Source of the DNA: Candidatus Hydrogenedentota bacterium | GTDB taxonomy: Bacteria; Hydrogenedentota; Hydrogenedentia; Hydrogenedentales; JAEUWI01 | Length of the DNA: 64,000 bases | Direction: 5' to 3' | Assembly: GCA_016791475.1 (NCBI GenBank) | Contig: JAEUWI010000001.1 | Span: 186,001 to 250,000, forward strand | Part shown: piece by piece, positions 1 to 9,167 of the stretch | Layout: each line of letters starts with the position of its first letter | Numbering within the stretch: the stretch's first letter is position 1 | Notes under the pieces: generated by a model | The model's database searches: none | Told to the model about the DNA's origin: nothing | The model's input: the letters and a program-made list of their open reading frames with translations, nothing else | Position numbers and translations under genes: made by a program

Positions 1-2
1 TG

Positions 3-1808
3 GTTCGCGCCTTCGGCTCCCCCACCGGAGAGTCGGGGCTCAGTGTTATCATACGCGGACAGGCCGACCGACTTTTCTTCACGGTGGGCGATTCCGAGGG
101 GACCAGCCAACTGTGGTCTACGGACGGTAGCGTGGAAGGTACCCGCGTGCTGAAGGCGATCGAAAATGACTATCCCCTCCTGTTGAATCACTATACCGGC
201 TGCATACTTGGTGGAATACACTATGTGAGCGCCCGACAGTATGCCGAACCCGGGTTGTGGCGAACGGATGGGACTCCGGAGGGGACCTATTGTGTCAGGC
301 AATTCTCGGTTCCACCCGGGGTAATGTTTCCTCTGGATGAGCAGCGCTTTATTTTCGCCGCCGAATATGGAGAAATTGGCCACGAACTCTGGATATCCGG
401 AGGCACGCCAGAAACCACCACCCTGCTAAAGGACATTTATCCGGGGCCCGAGTCCTCTGGAATCAGTGATTGCTCGCGTTTCATGAGTCCCACAGGTCGG
501 CCAAGCGTCGTATTTGCGGCAACCAGTCCCGATGCTGGCCGGGAACTGTGGGTAACGGATGGCACCCCCGAGGGTACGCAGCTTCGCGCCGATTTGATTC
601 CGGGTTCGGGAACCTCCAGTCCGTCGAGTATGTTTGACGTGAGGGGTGCTCAGTATCTTGTGGCCGTCGGGGACGGAATCGGAAAGGAACTCTGGCGCTA
701 CGTCGCGGAGACGGACCTTTTCGAGCCGCCCATGGACATCTACAGCGGCATTTCCGGATCCGAGCCCTACGAGCTTTGTGGATCCGGGGAATCCCTGTTC
801 TTCAGCGCGCTCCACCCCGACACCGGCGAAGAACTCTGGTGCGTTCGAAACTTCCGGTCGGCGCCCGAGATCTTTGCGGATTTCAACCCTGGGCCTGAAA
901 GCTCGTTTCCCTACTACACCGTCGAGTTCAAGGGGCGCGTGGTCACCGTGGCAACCAGCCCGGTTTATGGACGTGAGTTGTGGATCTCAAATCTACTGAA
1001 TAAGGAAATGGTTCTGCTTGCCGATATCAACACGGATTTCAGCGTAAATCCATCCTCCTACCCCGACCACTTCACTTCGGCCGGAAATATACTTTTTTTC
1101 ACTGCCAACGATATCGCACATGGAACGGAACTCTGGCGCACGGACGGGACCAAAGACGGGACGCGGATGGTCAAGGATATTTTTCCCGACATCCCCGGCA
1201 GCAATCCGGAGAACCTCGTCTCCCTCGGCACATTGCTCTATTTCACTGCGGACGACGGGATAAACGGTGTGGAGTTGTGGCGTTCCGACGGAAGCGCGGA
1301 AGGCACCTCTATTGTAAAAGACATCCATCCCGATGGTGACGCGAGACCCGGCAATCTCATCGTTTTCAAGGGCCGACTCCTCTTCAGCGCCTTCGAGCCA
1401 ATTCAGGGCGAGGAACTCTGGACCCTCGAGGCGGGCGGACAACCCAAGCTGCTGAAAGGCATCGCCGAGGGCGAAGCGTCCAGCTCGCCGGACAAGTTCT
1501 TCGTCTGGAAGGACTTTCTCTATTTCCAAGCGGACAACGGCGTCCACGGCAGGGAGTTGTGGCGCACCGATGGCACGGCGGTGGGCACCGTCATGGTAAG
1601 CGATATTGTGGATGCCCCTTTCCAGAGTGGCGGACTCCTGTCTCCGACCGAGCATCAGGGCAAGATTTATTTTGCCGCCGATCTCGATGGTCTGGGCACG
1701 GAGCTCTGGGCCCTCGACGGTACTCCGCCGCGCTTCTCTCTTGTGCGCGACATTGTAAACGGGAATGCGTATGATGTACTCCAATCGCCGGTCGTGGACA
1801 GGCGATAG
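3..1808 (+). CDS. ELWxTDGT-repeat protein, 5' end outside window
   Basis: The frame is open from the first bases of the window, so the true start lies upstream; a GTG at 84 is only an internal possibility. The protein is built from about twelve copies of a unit whose core reads ELWxTDGT followed by G-T and a K/R-D-I step. Good copies include GLWRTDGT, RELWVTDGT, TELWRTDGT and RELWRTDGT; others are degenerate (KELWRYVAE, EELWCVRN). The period is about 45-50 residues, which suggests a beta-propeller or solenoid. Proteins of this repeat class are usually large and extracellular, but the signal peptide is not visible here. No catalytic motif is seen. It ends at TAG 1806-1808, 69 bp before the beta-helix gene on the same strand. 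The repeat class is clear; the function is unknown. Confidence 0.85.
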   Translation, partial: VRAFGSPTGESGLSVIIRGQADRLFFTVGDSEGTSQLWSTDGSVEGTRVLKAIENDYPLLLNHYTGCILGGIHYVSARQYAEPGLWRTDGTPEGTYCVRQFSVPPGVMFPLDEQRFIFAAEYGEIGHELWISGGTPETTTLLKDIYPGPESSGISDCSRFMSPTGRPSVVFAATSPDAGRELWVTDGTPEGTQLRADLIPGSGTSSPSSMFDVRGAQYLVAVGDGIGKELWRYVAETDLFEPPMDIYSGISGSEPYELCGSGESLFFSALHPDTGEELWCVRNFRSAPEIFADFNPGPESSFPYYTVEFKGRVVTVATSPVYGRELWISNLLNKEMVLLADINTDFSVNPSSYPDHFTSAGNILFFTANDIAHGTELWRTDGTKDGTRMVKDIFPDIPGSNPENLVSLGTLLYFTADDGINGVELWRSDGSAEGTSIVKDIHPDGDARPGNLIVFKGRLLFSAFEPIQGEELWTLEAGGQPKLLKGIAEGEASSSPDKFFVWKDFLYFQADNGVHGRELWRTDGTAVGTVMVSDIVDAPFQSGGLLSPTEHQGKIYFAADLDGLGTELWALDGTPPRFSLVRDIVNGNAYDVLQSPVVDRR

Positions 1809-1877
1809 CGCCCCGCGTCTGTCCACCTTGGCCGTGGACGCACAGCACGGTATCGGCAGGATCACAAGGAATTGCAC

Positions 1878-3230
1878 ATGAATCTCTCCAACGTTTATAA
1901 GCTCAATCGAAGGCAGATGCTGCAGGCCGCCGCTGGTCTGGCGGTCGGTGTAACCGTCACGGCCCGTTCCGGCCAGGCCGCCCCCATGCCCCAGGTCCGC
2001 CTGCCTCGTGCCACCTCGGGCGATGCCGTTTCCGAGCCGAACTGGGACGAACGCCTGACCATTACCGTCGGGCCGGACAAGGCCGATATCGCCGGGACCA
2101 CGGACCGCGCCATCCAGGCCGCCGTGGACTACGTGGTGCGACTCGGCGGCGGCACCGTGCACGTGCTGCCGGGCACCTACACCCTGCGCAATTCCATCTT
2201 TCTGCGCAAAGGCGTCCGTCTACTCGGCAGCGGGACGGACGCGTTGCTCTTCAAGAAAGAAAGCCAGGAAACCACCCTGGCCGACGACTCGGACTGGTAT
2301 GACCAGGAAATCACGCTTGTCAATCCCGATGGATTTCAGATCGGCGATGGCATCATCCTGGAAACGAAGAATGCCGACACGGGCGGTTTGGATGTACTTC
2401 GGCGCACCCTCGTTGCCCGGAGTGGCAACCGCTTCAAGCTGGACAAGGCCCTCCGCGCCAATTTCTGGACCGCCTCGGCCCCCACGGTGACCGCCCGCTT
2501 CCCTATGATCACGGCGGAAGAGCAGACCCACTTCGCCGTGGAGAATATCGCGCTGGACGGCAATCGGGCCAACAACGCGAACATCAACGGCAACTACGCG
2601 GGCGCCCTCTGGTTTCAGGATTGCAGCAACATTACCCTGACCGGCCTGCATGTGCGTGACTACAACGGCGACGCCATCAGCTTTCAGATCTGTCACGATG
2701 TGGTCGTGGAGAACTGCGAGCTGATCAACAATGCCGACCTGGGCATACACCCGGGGTCCGGCTCGCAGCGGCCGCGCATGGTCAACAATCGCGTGAGCGA
2801 TTCGACCTACGGCATATTCTTCTGCTGGGGGGTGAAATACGGCCTCGCCGAAGCCAACACCATCACGCGATGCAACTATGGCGTCTCCATCGGCCACCAT
2901 GACGACGAAAACCTCGTTATCAACAACGACATTGTCGCCAGTCCCGTGAACGGCCTCCATTTCCGGCCCGAGCGCGGCGAGGGCTTTACCGCCAAGGGCA
3001 ACCGATTCGAAAACAACCGTATCACCGATTCGGGAGGCGATGCGGGCGTGGCTGTGGACGTGCTTGGCGTCACGGCGAATAATAGTCTTATTCGCAATAC
3101 TATCAAAGAGACTCGAGGGCCCGCGCAGCGGATTGGTATCCAATTCGGACCGGACGCGGGCGCCATGGAGCTGGTGGACAATGTCATCGAAGGTTTCGCC
3201 ACGCCCGTGAACGATCTGAGGAAGGCCTGA
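1878..3230 (+). CDS. Exported right-handed beta-helix protein, Tat-type signal
   Basis: About 450 residues. The N-terminus has a twin-arginine-like segment (NRRQMLQ) followed by an alanine-rich hydrophobic stretch, so export by the Tat route is likely. After the signal comes a pectate-lyase-superfamily start, where a long variable-position helix opens with GGTVHVLPGTY, a form typical of single-stranded right-handed beta-helix proteins. Many N-rich turns follow (ENIALDGNRANN, VVENCELINN, NNRVSDSTYGI), as in parallel beta-helix repeats. Such proteins are often polysaccharide lyases, epimerases or glycosidases, but no catalytic residues could be assigned. ATG 1878 is preferred to the upstream in-frame TTG at 1872 because AAGGA at 1866-1870 is properly spaced for it. 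The neighbouring hydrolase and sulfatase fit a role in glycan breakdown. Confidence 0.8.
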   Translation: MNLSNVYKLNRRQMLQAAAGLAVGVTVTARSGQAAPMPQVRLPRATSGDAVSEPNWDERLTITVGPDKADIAGTTDRAIQAAVDYVVRLGGGTVHVLPGTYTLRNSIFLRKGVRLLGSGTDALLFKKESQETTLADDSDWYDQEITLVNPDGFQIGDGIILETKNADTGGLDVLRRTLVARSGNRFKLDKALRANFWTASAPTVTARFPMITAEEQTHFAVENIALDGNRANNANINGNYAGALWFQDCSNITLTGLHVRDYNGDAISFQICHDVVVENCELINNADLGIHPGSGSQRPRMVNNRVSDSTYGIFFCWGVKYGLAEANTITRCNYGVSIGHHDDENLVINNDIVASPVNGLHFRPERGEGFTAKGNRFENNRITDSGGDAGVAVDVLGVTANNSLIRNTIKETRGPAQRIGIQFGPDAGAMELVDNVIEGFATPVNDLRKA

Positions 3231-3239
3231 GGCGGAACA

Positions 3240-3293
3240 ATCGGACCGATCAGGCGGATCGGACCGATCAGATCGGGCGGATCCGGCCGATTT
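3240..3293 (+). repeat. 9-bp-period tandem array (about six units)
   Basis: Starting ten bases after the stop of the beta-helix gene, the sequence runs in 9-bp steps: ATCGGACCG, ATCAGGCGG, ATCGGACCG, ATCAGATCG, then two degraded units. Two of the units (ATCGGACCG and ATCAGATCG) recur exactly in the array at 30036-30116. It lies wholly between genes. Confidence 0.8.
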
Positions 3294-3316
3294 TTCAAAC
3301 CTCGGAGAGAGCTCCC

Positions 3317-4579
3317 ATGCGATTTTCTGTTTTTCTTTTTCTTGCCCTTGGCTTTACGGCGGGCGTTTCCGCCGATCCCGCAGCCGCTCGCGCTGATCTC
3401 CGTGCGGCCCTCGGTGATACCGTACTGACCGCTCCGCCATACTACCCCGCACCCGAAATGGATCAAGGGCCCATCAAAGCCGTCTTTTACGACGCCTTGC
3501 CCTATGGTGGCCATCCCACGCGGGCCTTCGCCTACCTTGCTGTGCCCGAGGCTCCAGCGGGCCAGAAGATTCCTGGCATGGTCCTCGTCCATGGCGGCGG
3601 CGGCACCGCCTTCCACGAGTGGGCGAAGATCTGGTACGACAAAGGCTACGCCGCCATCGCCATGGATCTTGAAGGTCAAATTCCACTGAACGACTTTCCC
3701 AATCGCCCGCGCCATGCCTTCAGCGGCCCCGTCCGCACGGGCATGTTTGACGATGAGGCCAAACCGCGCACAGAACAGTGGATGTATCATGCGGTAGCCG
3801 ACATCATGCTGGCGAACTCATTGCTGCGCACGCTGCCCGAGGTGGACCCGGAGCGCATCGGCCTCACGGGCATCAGTTGGGGCGGTGTGCTCTCAAGTCT
3901 AGTCGGCGGCCTGGACGATCGCTTCGTATTCACGGCTCCGGTCTACGGCTGTGGTTATCTCTACGATTCCAAAGGCTACTTCAATCGGATGGGCGCGGAC
4001 GACGAAGCCTCCCTGGAACTTCGAAAATACTGGGACCCCGCCCGTTACTTCACCGATGCCCCCATGCCCATGCTCTGGGTCAACGGCGACAACGATCCCC
4101 ACTTTTCCGTCGACACCCTGAGCCGTTCCCACGTCAGCGCCGGCCCCGAATCCATCCTCTCCATCCACCCGAAAATGCCCCATGGCCACGGCGTGAGTTG
4201 GGAGCCAGATCGGGTGCCGGAAATATACGCCCTGGCCGATCACCTGCTGAAAGGCACAGGCGCCCCCCTCACGCGGATAACAAAGCAACCCGAAGCGGCG
4301 GAAGGCAGCACCGTAGTTCTCCACTACGAAGGCGAACAGCCTGTCGCCTCCGCAACCCTCTACTACCTCACCGCGGCGCTCGAATACGTGCAAAGTGTCA
4401 AAAAAAAGCACCTCGACCTCGTGCAGCAATTTGAGGCCGCCGAGGCCAGACTCGACCCCGCGACCAAGACGGCCACGGCCAGTTTGCCCGAGGGTTGCAC
4501 GTGGTACTACATCAATCTCATCGATGATCGCGGTTGTATCGTTTCATCGAATCTGATGGCCGTGGCTCAGCCCGGGTAA
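3317..4579 (+). CDS. Secreted alpha/beta hydrolase (acetyl-xylan-esterase/dienelactone-hydrolase type)
   Basis: 420 residues with a Sec-type signal peptide (MRFSVFLFLALGFTAGVSA). The hydrolase fold is shown by an oxyanion-side HGGGG at about residues 92-96, a nucleophile elbow GISWGG with Ser187, a late Asp in NGDNDPHF and a His in the MPHGHG segment. The layout resembles acetyl-xylan esterases and dienelactone-hydrolase-like carbohydrate esterases, with an extra C-terminal beta-sandwich-like domain of about 100 residues. An ester-bond hydrolase acting on polysaccharide side groups outside the cytoplasm is the likeliest role; the substrate cannot be read from sequence. GAGAGAG lies just before the ATG. 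Its last 13 bp overlap the end of the convergent sulfatase gene. Confidence 0.82.
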   Translation: MRFSVFLFLALGFTAGVSADPAAARADLRAALGDTVLTAPPYYPAPEMDQGPIKAVFYDALPYGGHPTRAFAYLAVPEAPAGQKIPGMVLVHGGGGTAFHEWAKIWYDKGYAAIAMDLEGQIPLNDFPNRPRHAFSGPVRTGMFDDEAKPRTEQWMYHAVADIMLANSLLRTLPEVDPERIGLTGISWGGVLSSLVGGLDDRFVFTAPVYGCGYLYDSKGYFNRMGADDEASLELRKYWDPARYFTDAPMPMLWVNGDNDPHFSVDTLSRSHVSAGPESILSIHPKMPHGHGVSWEPDRVPEIYALADHLLKGTGAPLTRITKQPEAAEGSTVVLHYEGEQPVASATLYYLTAALEYVQSVKKKHLDLVQQFEAAEARLDPATKTATASLPEGCTWYYINLIDDRGCIVSSNLMAVAQPG

Positions 4580-6102
4580 TTGGGCGAGTGAACGATTGAA
4601 TCCGGTCGCAGCGCAAGCCGGCCGTCCTTTACCCAGGCTTCGCCCCGCGGTTCCAGGTGGGCGATGAGGCGCCTGCGCCACAGACTGAGTTTTTCCCAGT
4701 GCGCCGGGTCCCGCGCCAGATCCTTGGTCTCGCCTGGATCGGTGTCGAGGTCAAAAAGCTGCTCCTCTCCCGTGCGTGCATGGAATATGTACTTCGTGCT
4801 CCCGTCGGTCAGGGCGCTCCAGTGATTGTCCGGGCTGTAGCAGATGTCGTGCTCCAGATCGATCACCGTCCGCCAGTCATCCGCACCCCGAATCACGTCC
4901 AGCATGCTCCGACCGTCGAGCGGCTGGGGCGCAGTTGTTCCCGCCGCGTCAATGAAGGTGGGGAGGATGTCCCGAATCTCGACGGGGGCGCGATATACCT
5001 GGCCGCGCTCAGTTGCGACCATGCCCTCCGGCCACCGAATCATCATGGGGATGCGCGCCGATGGCTCATAGGCGTAGCCTTTGCGCCAGAGGTGGTGATC
5101 CCCCGTCATGTCGCCGTGGTCGGAGGTATAGAGAATCAGCGTATTTTCGAGCATTCCCCGCCGCTCCAGCGTGTCCAGCATTCGCCCAACCTGCTCGTCC
5201 ACGAAAGAGACGGAGCCATAGTAACCCTGGCGTGACAGGCGAACTGGCTCGGCGCCGAGGTCGCCGCGCCAAAGCGTGTCCTTGTCGGTATCCCGTTCTC
5301 GATTGCCTCTACTCCACTCACCCAGATGGGGCGCGGGCAGCGCTTTGTGGGCGTAGTAATCCATCCAGCGCTTTGGTGGATCATAAGGGGAGTGGGGGCG
5401 GACAAACGATACCTTCATGAAGAAGGGTTCGGGCTGGTCATAGCTTTCCAGGAAGCGATTCGCCACGGAGCCCGTCCAGTGGGTGGGGTGCAGCTCTTCG
5501 GGCAGGGCGTAAGGCGCGGCCCGGTATGAGTTCGGCCCGATACCCGTCGCGCCGGAATCCAGATGGGGTGCGACAGACGCAAACCACGCTTGGTAATCGC
5601 TCAGGAAATCCGGAGTCTCGACCCGGGTGGCCTCGTCGAGCACGAGCCGGTGAAAACCGTGCCCTCCGCGTTGTGGCGACCAGTGCATCTTCCCTACACC
5701 CAGCGTGTAGTAGCCCGCGTCGCGCAAGAGTTGAGGCATTTCCACGGGATAGCGGGCCGGCACTCTTGAGTAGCCCAGCATCCCGTGGTTCCAGGGCGCC
5801 ATCCCCGTGAGCAGTGCGGCCCGCGCCGGTGTGCAGGTGGGTGTAGAGGAATAGGCGCAACGGAACCGGGCCCCCTCCCGGGCCAACCGGTCCAGATTCG
5901 GCGTATGAATGACCGAATTGCCGTCGGCGCCCACGCAGTCCCCCCGGTGCTGGTCCGCCATGATAAACAAGATGTTGGGCCGGCTCGCGGCTCCCGTTGC
6001 GGGGAGGGTAAATGCCGACGCGGACAGGGACAAGGCCGCGCACGCGGTACCCGCCTGCAGGAAGGCCCGTCGGGTTACGCCGGAGTGTGGTCTCAAGGAC
6101 AT
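4567..6102 (-). CDS. Tat-exported type I sulfatase
   Basis: 511 residues. The N-terminus carries a Tat motif (TRRAFLQAG) and a hydrophobic stretch. The mature part starts RPNILFIMADQHRGD, with the metal-binding DQ at residues 50-51. The sulfatase signature CTPAR starts at Cys90, the residue converted to formylglycine in the CxPxR type. A later SDHGDMTGDHHLWRKG segment is the usual second metal/active-site region. Length and layout match family S1 arylsulfatase-like enzymes, which remove sulfate esters from glycans or glycosaminoglycans in the periplasm. Activation would need a formylglycine-generating enzyme encoded elsewhere. GGGAG precedes the ATG by eight bases. The gene converges on and overlaps the esterase by 13 bp, and is divergent from the STAS gene. 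Confidence 0.93.
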   Translation of the reverse strand: MSLRPHSGVTRRAFLQAGTACAALSLSASAFTLPATGAASRPNILFIMADQHRGDCVGADGNSVIHTPNLDRLAREGARFRCAYSSTPTCTPARAALLTGMAPWNHGMLGYSRVPARYPVEMPQLLRDAGYYTLGVGKMHWSPQRGGHGFHRLVLDEATRVETPDFLSDYQAWFASVAPHLDSGATGIGPNSYRAAPYALPEELHPTHWTGSVANRFLESYDQPEPFFMKVSFVRPHSPYDPPKRWMDYYAHKALPAPHLGEWSRGNRERDTDKDTLWRGDLGAEPVRLSRQGYYGSVSFVDEQVGRMLDTLERRGMLENTLILYTSDHGDMTGDHHLWRKGYAYEPSARIPMMIRWPEGMVATERGQVYRAPVEIRDILPTFIDAAGTTAPQPLDGRSMLDVIRGADDWRTVIDLEHDICYSPDNHWSALTDGSTKYIFHARTGEEQLFDLDTDPGETKDLARDPAHWEKLSLWRRRLIAHLEPRGEAWVKDGRLALRPDSIVHSPNYPG

Positions 6103-6252
6103 GGATTCTCTCCCGATTGGCTGCGGTTCTCCTGCCGTCCATGGTGCGGTATGGCCTGCGGGACATTCAAGCCGTCGAAACTGGCCCGCGCGACGTGGAA
6201 TCCGCTACACTGTCCAGCGAGATGCAGCAATTCCACGGGACGACGACACGCC

Positions 6253-6597
6253 ATGCAGATTTCCCAACAGAGTACCGCCGGGGCCACAATTCTCTCGCTG
6301 CTCGGGCGGCTGGACGAGTTGGCCACGGCCGAGGTGGAGCGGGCCTTCACCGGTATCCTCAACAACGAGAGCCAGGGGCTTATCGTGGATATGGACGGTG
6401 TGGAGTATGTCAGCAGCAGCGGCCTGCGCGTCCTGCTCATGCTCATGAAGGCCATGAAAAACCAGCAACGCGTCCTCAAGCTCTGCAATCTGAGCCCTTT
6501 CGTGGCCGAAGTATTCGAAGTCAGCAATTTTTCCGTCATGTTTGACGTGCACGACAGTCTCGATTCCGCACGCCGTGAATTTGAAGGCGGCAACTAG
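6253..6597 (+). CDS. STAS-domain protein, anti-sigma-factor-antagonist type
   Basis: 114 residues, essentially one STAS domain. The core VDMDGVEYVSSSGLRVLL matches the conserved D-x-S-S-x-G-L loop of SpoIIAA/RsbV-like proteins, where the first Ser after the loop is the usual phosphorylation site. Such proteins bind anti-sigma-factor kinases and are switched by phosphorylation. The gene sits eleven bases before a Ser/Thr kinase on the same strand, so the kinase may phosphorylate it directly or both may act in one partner-switch. An upstream in-frame extension reads through from the antisense of the sulfatase and looks spurious; ATG 6253 gives a domain-length protein. No strong ribosome-binding site is visible. 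Confidence 0.88.
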   Translation: MQISQQSTAGATILSLLGRLDELATAEVERAFTGILNNESQGLIVDMDGVEYVSSSGLRVLLMLMKAMKNQQRVLKLCNLSPFVAEVFEVSNFSVMFDVHDSLDSARREFEGGN

Positions 6598-6608
6598 CCG
6601 GGCGCATC

Positions 6609-8621
6609 ATGGACGAAGACGAAAACTTCAGCAAGGGTCCGCCGCCCCATTCCCGGCCCGACCTGCTCGATTCTGTCGTGGCGCACGATCAGAAGACCCA
6701 GGTGCTGAAGGGGGCCATGGCCCAGGCCTCGACCTTGATCGCGGGCGGACCGCCCCTGGAAGAGATAAGCGAGGCCTGGTACATCGGCTACCGGCTGGAT
6801 GACCGCTACGAGATCAAGGAGATCCGCGGCGGGAAAGGGGCCAGCGGCATGGGCATCGTTTTCATCGTCGAAGACGATCATGGCAACCGCAGTGCGGTCA
6901 AGACGCTGCAGCGTCGTTTTCGCACCGAGCTTCACCTGCTCCAGCGCTTCGTGCGCGAAGCGCGCACCTGGATGCTCGTGGGTTCCCATCCGAATATCGT
7001 ATGCGCGCGCAAACTGGAAATTATCGAGGCGGCGCCCTGCCTCTTCATGGAGTGGGTGCCCTCCGATGAAAAGGGCATCCATTCCCTCTCCCAGCGATTG
7101 AACCACGGGCCGCTCACGATTGTGGAGACCCTGGATGTCGCCTACCAGTTCTGCCTTGGCATGCTCCACGCCACCCGCGCCGTGCCCGGCCTGGTTCATC
7201 GCGACGTCAAGCCGGAGAATCTTCTCCTCACTCCCGACGGCACCATCAAGATAACGGACTTCGGGCTGGTGCGCACCCGGGGCATGGAGGAGGACAGCCT
7301 GGAACAATGGGCCCGGTCGGAGGTTTTTGAAGATTTCTCCGGAAACATAACCCGAGTGGGCTCCATCTTCGGTACTCCGGCCTACATGGCGCCCGAGCAG
7401 TTTGCCCGGACCAACGAAGTCGATTTTCGCGCGGATATCTATGCCCTTGGCTGCTGTCTGTTCGAGTGTCTCACCGGGCTTCCACCCTTTATCGTCCAGA
7501 GCGACGGGTCCGCCGGCCGCCTTCTCGAAATGAAGCGGATGCACCTCAACGAAACGCCCGAATCCCTGCGCGAGCTCCTGGGACCCACCTTCCCGACCGC
7601 CGTCGACGCCCTCGTCCGCCGTTGCCTCGCCAAACACCCGCGCGATCGCTGGGAGAGCTACGAAGACCTTTGCGTGGCCGTGCTCAGCATCATGGACGCT
7701 CTCGACATCATGCCCCGGTCGTCCGAATTCAACCGGCCCTCGCCGGCCGAGATCGCGGCGCAACTTCGCTCCATCACGCTCCTTGAAGGCTACGACCAGG
7801 CCATCCACATGCGCAAACTGCGCGAAGGTCAGGAGCAGAGCCCCTACGCCTTTCACCTGGCCCTGGCCTCCTACTTCCATTGCGTTGACGATCCCCAGGA
7901 AGAAGAGCATCAGCTAAGCAAGGCCTTCGCCCTCAAGGATCATGCCGCGGGCTACGAGGCGGTTCGCCGACTTACCGAGCTCTGGATCAAGCAGGGGCAC
8001 CATGCCCGCGCCGATGTGGTTCTCCAGGCCTACCTCCGCCAGGCGCCCGGATCGCTCGATCAGGTGCTCGAACCCGTCATCCGTGTCGCCATCGGAAATG
8101 AGCGATTTGACGAGGCCCTCGCCATCCTGCAGGAGTTTCCCGACTCGTTCCGCACGCGCCTCTTGCGCGCCGAAGTGCTCCGCGCCAGTGACCGGCGCGA
8201 AGAATTGCGGGTATTGCTGCACACCATGCAGGACGCGATCCTGCAAGAGATCGGCCGGAAAATTGAGAGTATCGGCTACGATGATGTGGTGGGCTGGAGC
8301 CGACCGGACGATCACCTGACCCTCGAAATGGTGCTCGACGCACTCGTGCCCGAGATGGACACGCTCCCGCTCGAAGTCGCCCGAAACGCCATCTGGCCCG
8401 ACATCAGCGGCTATCCGGATTTTGCGCCCGACATGGCCTGGCTATCCTTCACGCTGGGCGAGCTCGCCACCCTGGACCAGGAAATCGAACCTGAAACGGC
8501 CGCCGCCTACGCCCGATTCGCCACCTTCCTCGGATATCCCAGCCGCTTGGAAAAGCACCTGGAGCGGGACGATTACTGGTTCTGGATGCGGGAAACACAG
8601 CACGGGAAGCGAGGCGCCTGA
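6609..8621 (+). CDS. Ser/Thr protein kinase with repeat-like C-terminal tail
   Basis: 670 residues. The N-terminal 60 or so residues are unassigned. A Hanks-type kinase domain follows (about 65-370): a glycine loop GGKGASGMG, a catalytic Lys in AVKTL near residue 97, the catalytic loop VHRDVKPEN near residue 199, DFG near residue 217, and the GTPAYMAPEQ activation/P+1 segment. All key residues are present, so an active kinase is expected. The C-terminal 280 residues are helical with TPR-like spacing (EALAILQEF, AFALKDHAAGYE) and probably bind a partner. No transmembrane helix is seen, so it is cytoplasmic. It lies between a STAS protein and a small unknown protein, with spacings of 11 and 2 bp, which suggests one operon. 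Confidence 0.93.
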   Translation: MDEDENFSKGPPPHSRPDLLDSVVAHDQKTQVLKGAMAQASTLIAGGPPLEEISEAWYIGYRLDDRYEIKEIRGGKGASGMGIVFIVEDDHGNRSAVKTLQRRFRTELHLLQRFVREARTWMLVGSHPNIVCARKLEIIEAAPCLFMEWVPSDEKGIHSLSQRLNHGPLTIVETLDVAYQFCLGMLHATRAVPGLVHRDVKPENLLLTPDGTIKITDFGLVRTRGMEEDSLEQWARSEVFEDFSGNITRVGSIFGTPAYMAPEQFARTNEVDFRADIYALGCCLFECLTGLPPFIVQSDGSAGRLLEMKRMHLNETPESLRELLGPTFPTAVDALVRRCLAKHPRDRWESYEDLCVAVLSIMDALDIMPRSSEFNRPSPAEIAAQLRSITLLEGYDQAIHMRKLREGQEQSPYAFHLALASYFHCVDDPQEEEHQLSKAFALKDHAAGYEAVRRLTELWIKQGHHARADVVLQAYLRQAPGSLDQVLEPVIRVAIGNERFDEALAILQEFPDSFRTRLLRAEVLRASDRREELRVLLHTMQDAILQEIGRKIESIGYDDVVGWSRPDDHLTLEMVLDALVPEMDTLPLEVARNAIWPDISGYPDFAPDMAWLSFTLGELATLDQEIEPETAAAYARFATFLGYPSRLEKHLERDDYWFWMRETQHGKRGA

Positions 8622-8623
8622 GC

Positions 8624-8959
8624 ATGGACACATCGCTTATACAATCCGCTTGCAGCGCGCTGCGGGAAAACTGGCAGGTCGAGCTGGGCGGCATTTCGCC
8701 TTTCGACGCCAACCGTCAACTGCTCCTTGAGGCGCTTTCCGAGCGGATCCTGGACCTGCTGCGCAACAAGCCGGAGAAGCTGCTCTCCGCGCTCTACATC
8801 CTGGATATTGGCGAAATGGCCTACCAGCAGGCCATGGAGCAGGATACCATGCAGGACCGCGCCTGGGCCCTGGCCGTGGCCGTGTACGACCGGGAGACCG
8901 AGAAAATTCGAATGCGCGAGAAGTATGCCAGCGAGTATCGGCGAAAGCTGGAAGACTGA
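8624..8959 (+). CDS. Small unknown helical protein in the kinase operon
   Basis: 111 residues, starting two bases after the kinase stop. It is predicted to be mostly helical and acidic, with a hydrophobic central segment (LLSALYILDIGEMAYQQAM) and a charged C-terminus (REKYASEYRRKLED). No known domain was recognised. Close spacing to the kinase and STAS genes suggests a shared transcript and perhaps an accessory or substrate role, but this is inference from position only. Confidence 0.75.
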   Translation: MDTSLIQSACSALRENWQVELGGISPFDANRQLLLEALSERILDLLRNKPEKLLSALYILDIGEMAYQQAMEQDTMQDRAWALAVAVYDRETEKIRMREKYASEYRRKLED

Positions 8960-9069
8960 TCCGCTCAATTTGGAACTTCTTGCTCTCCAACATGCACCAG
9001 CAACATCCACAATCAACTGGCCCCGTCTTGCCTCACCCCCCTGCGACAGGGTACTGTAAGGCTTCGGCG

Positions 9070-9105
9070 TGCCTCATATCGGGAGTGAATGGGTGAAATG
9101 AGGCA
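9070..9105. promoter_or_regulatory. 8-bp inverted repeat, possible activator site or terminator
   Basis: TGCCTCAT at 9070-9077 and its exact complement ATGAGGCA at 9098-9105 are separated by 20 bases. The repeat lies about 65-100 bp before the -24 element, where sigma-54 enhancer-binding proteins often bind. The second arm is followed by a short T run, so it could instead terminate the kinase operon. Sequence alone does not decide. Confidence 0.4.
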
Positions 9106-9167
9106 TTTTGTGGTCGCTCAAAGCCCCTAACCTGCTTTGAAACAAGCCGTTTACGCCGGATGCCAAC

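Noticed and set aside
993-2162. 389-residue reverse-strand frame opposite the ELWxTDGT and beta-helix genes
   Set aside because: Spans the stop and start of two clear plus-strand genes; composition is that of an antisense shadow in high-GC DNA.
6594-7910. 438-residue reverse-strand frame opposite the Ser/Thr kinase
   Set aside because: The plus-strand kinase has every catalytic motif; the reverse frame has no recognisable domain.
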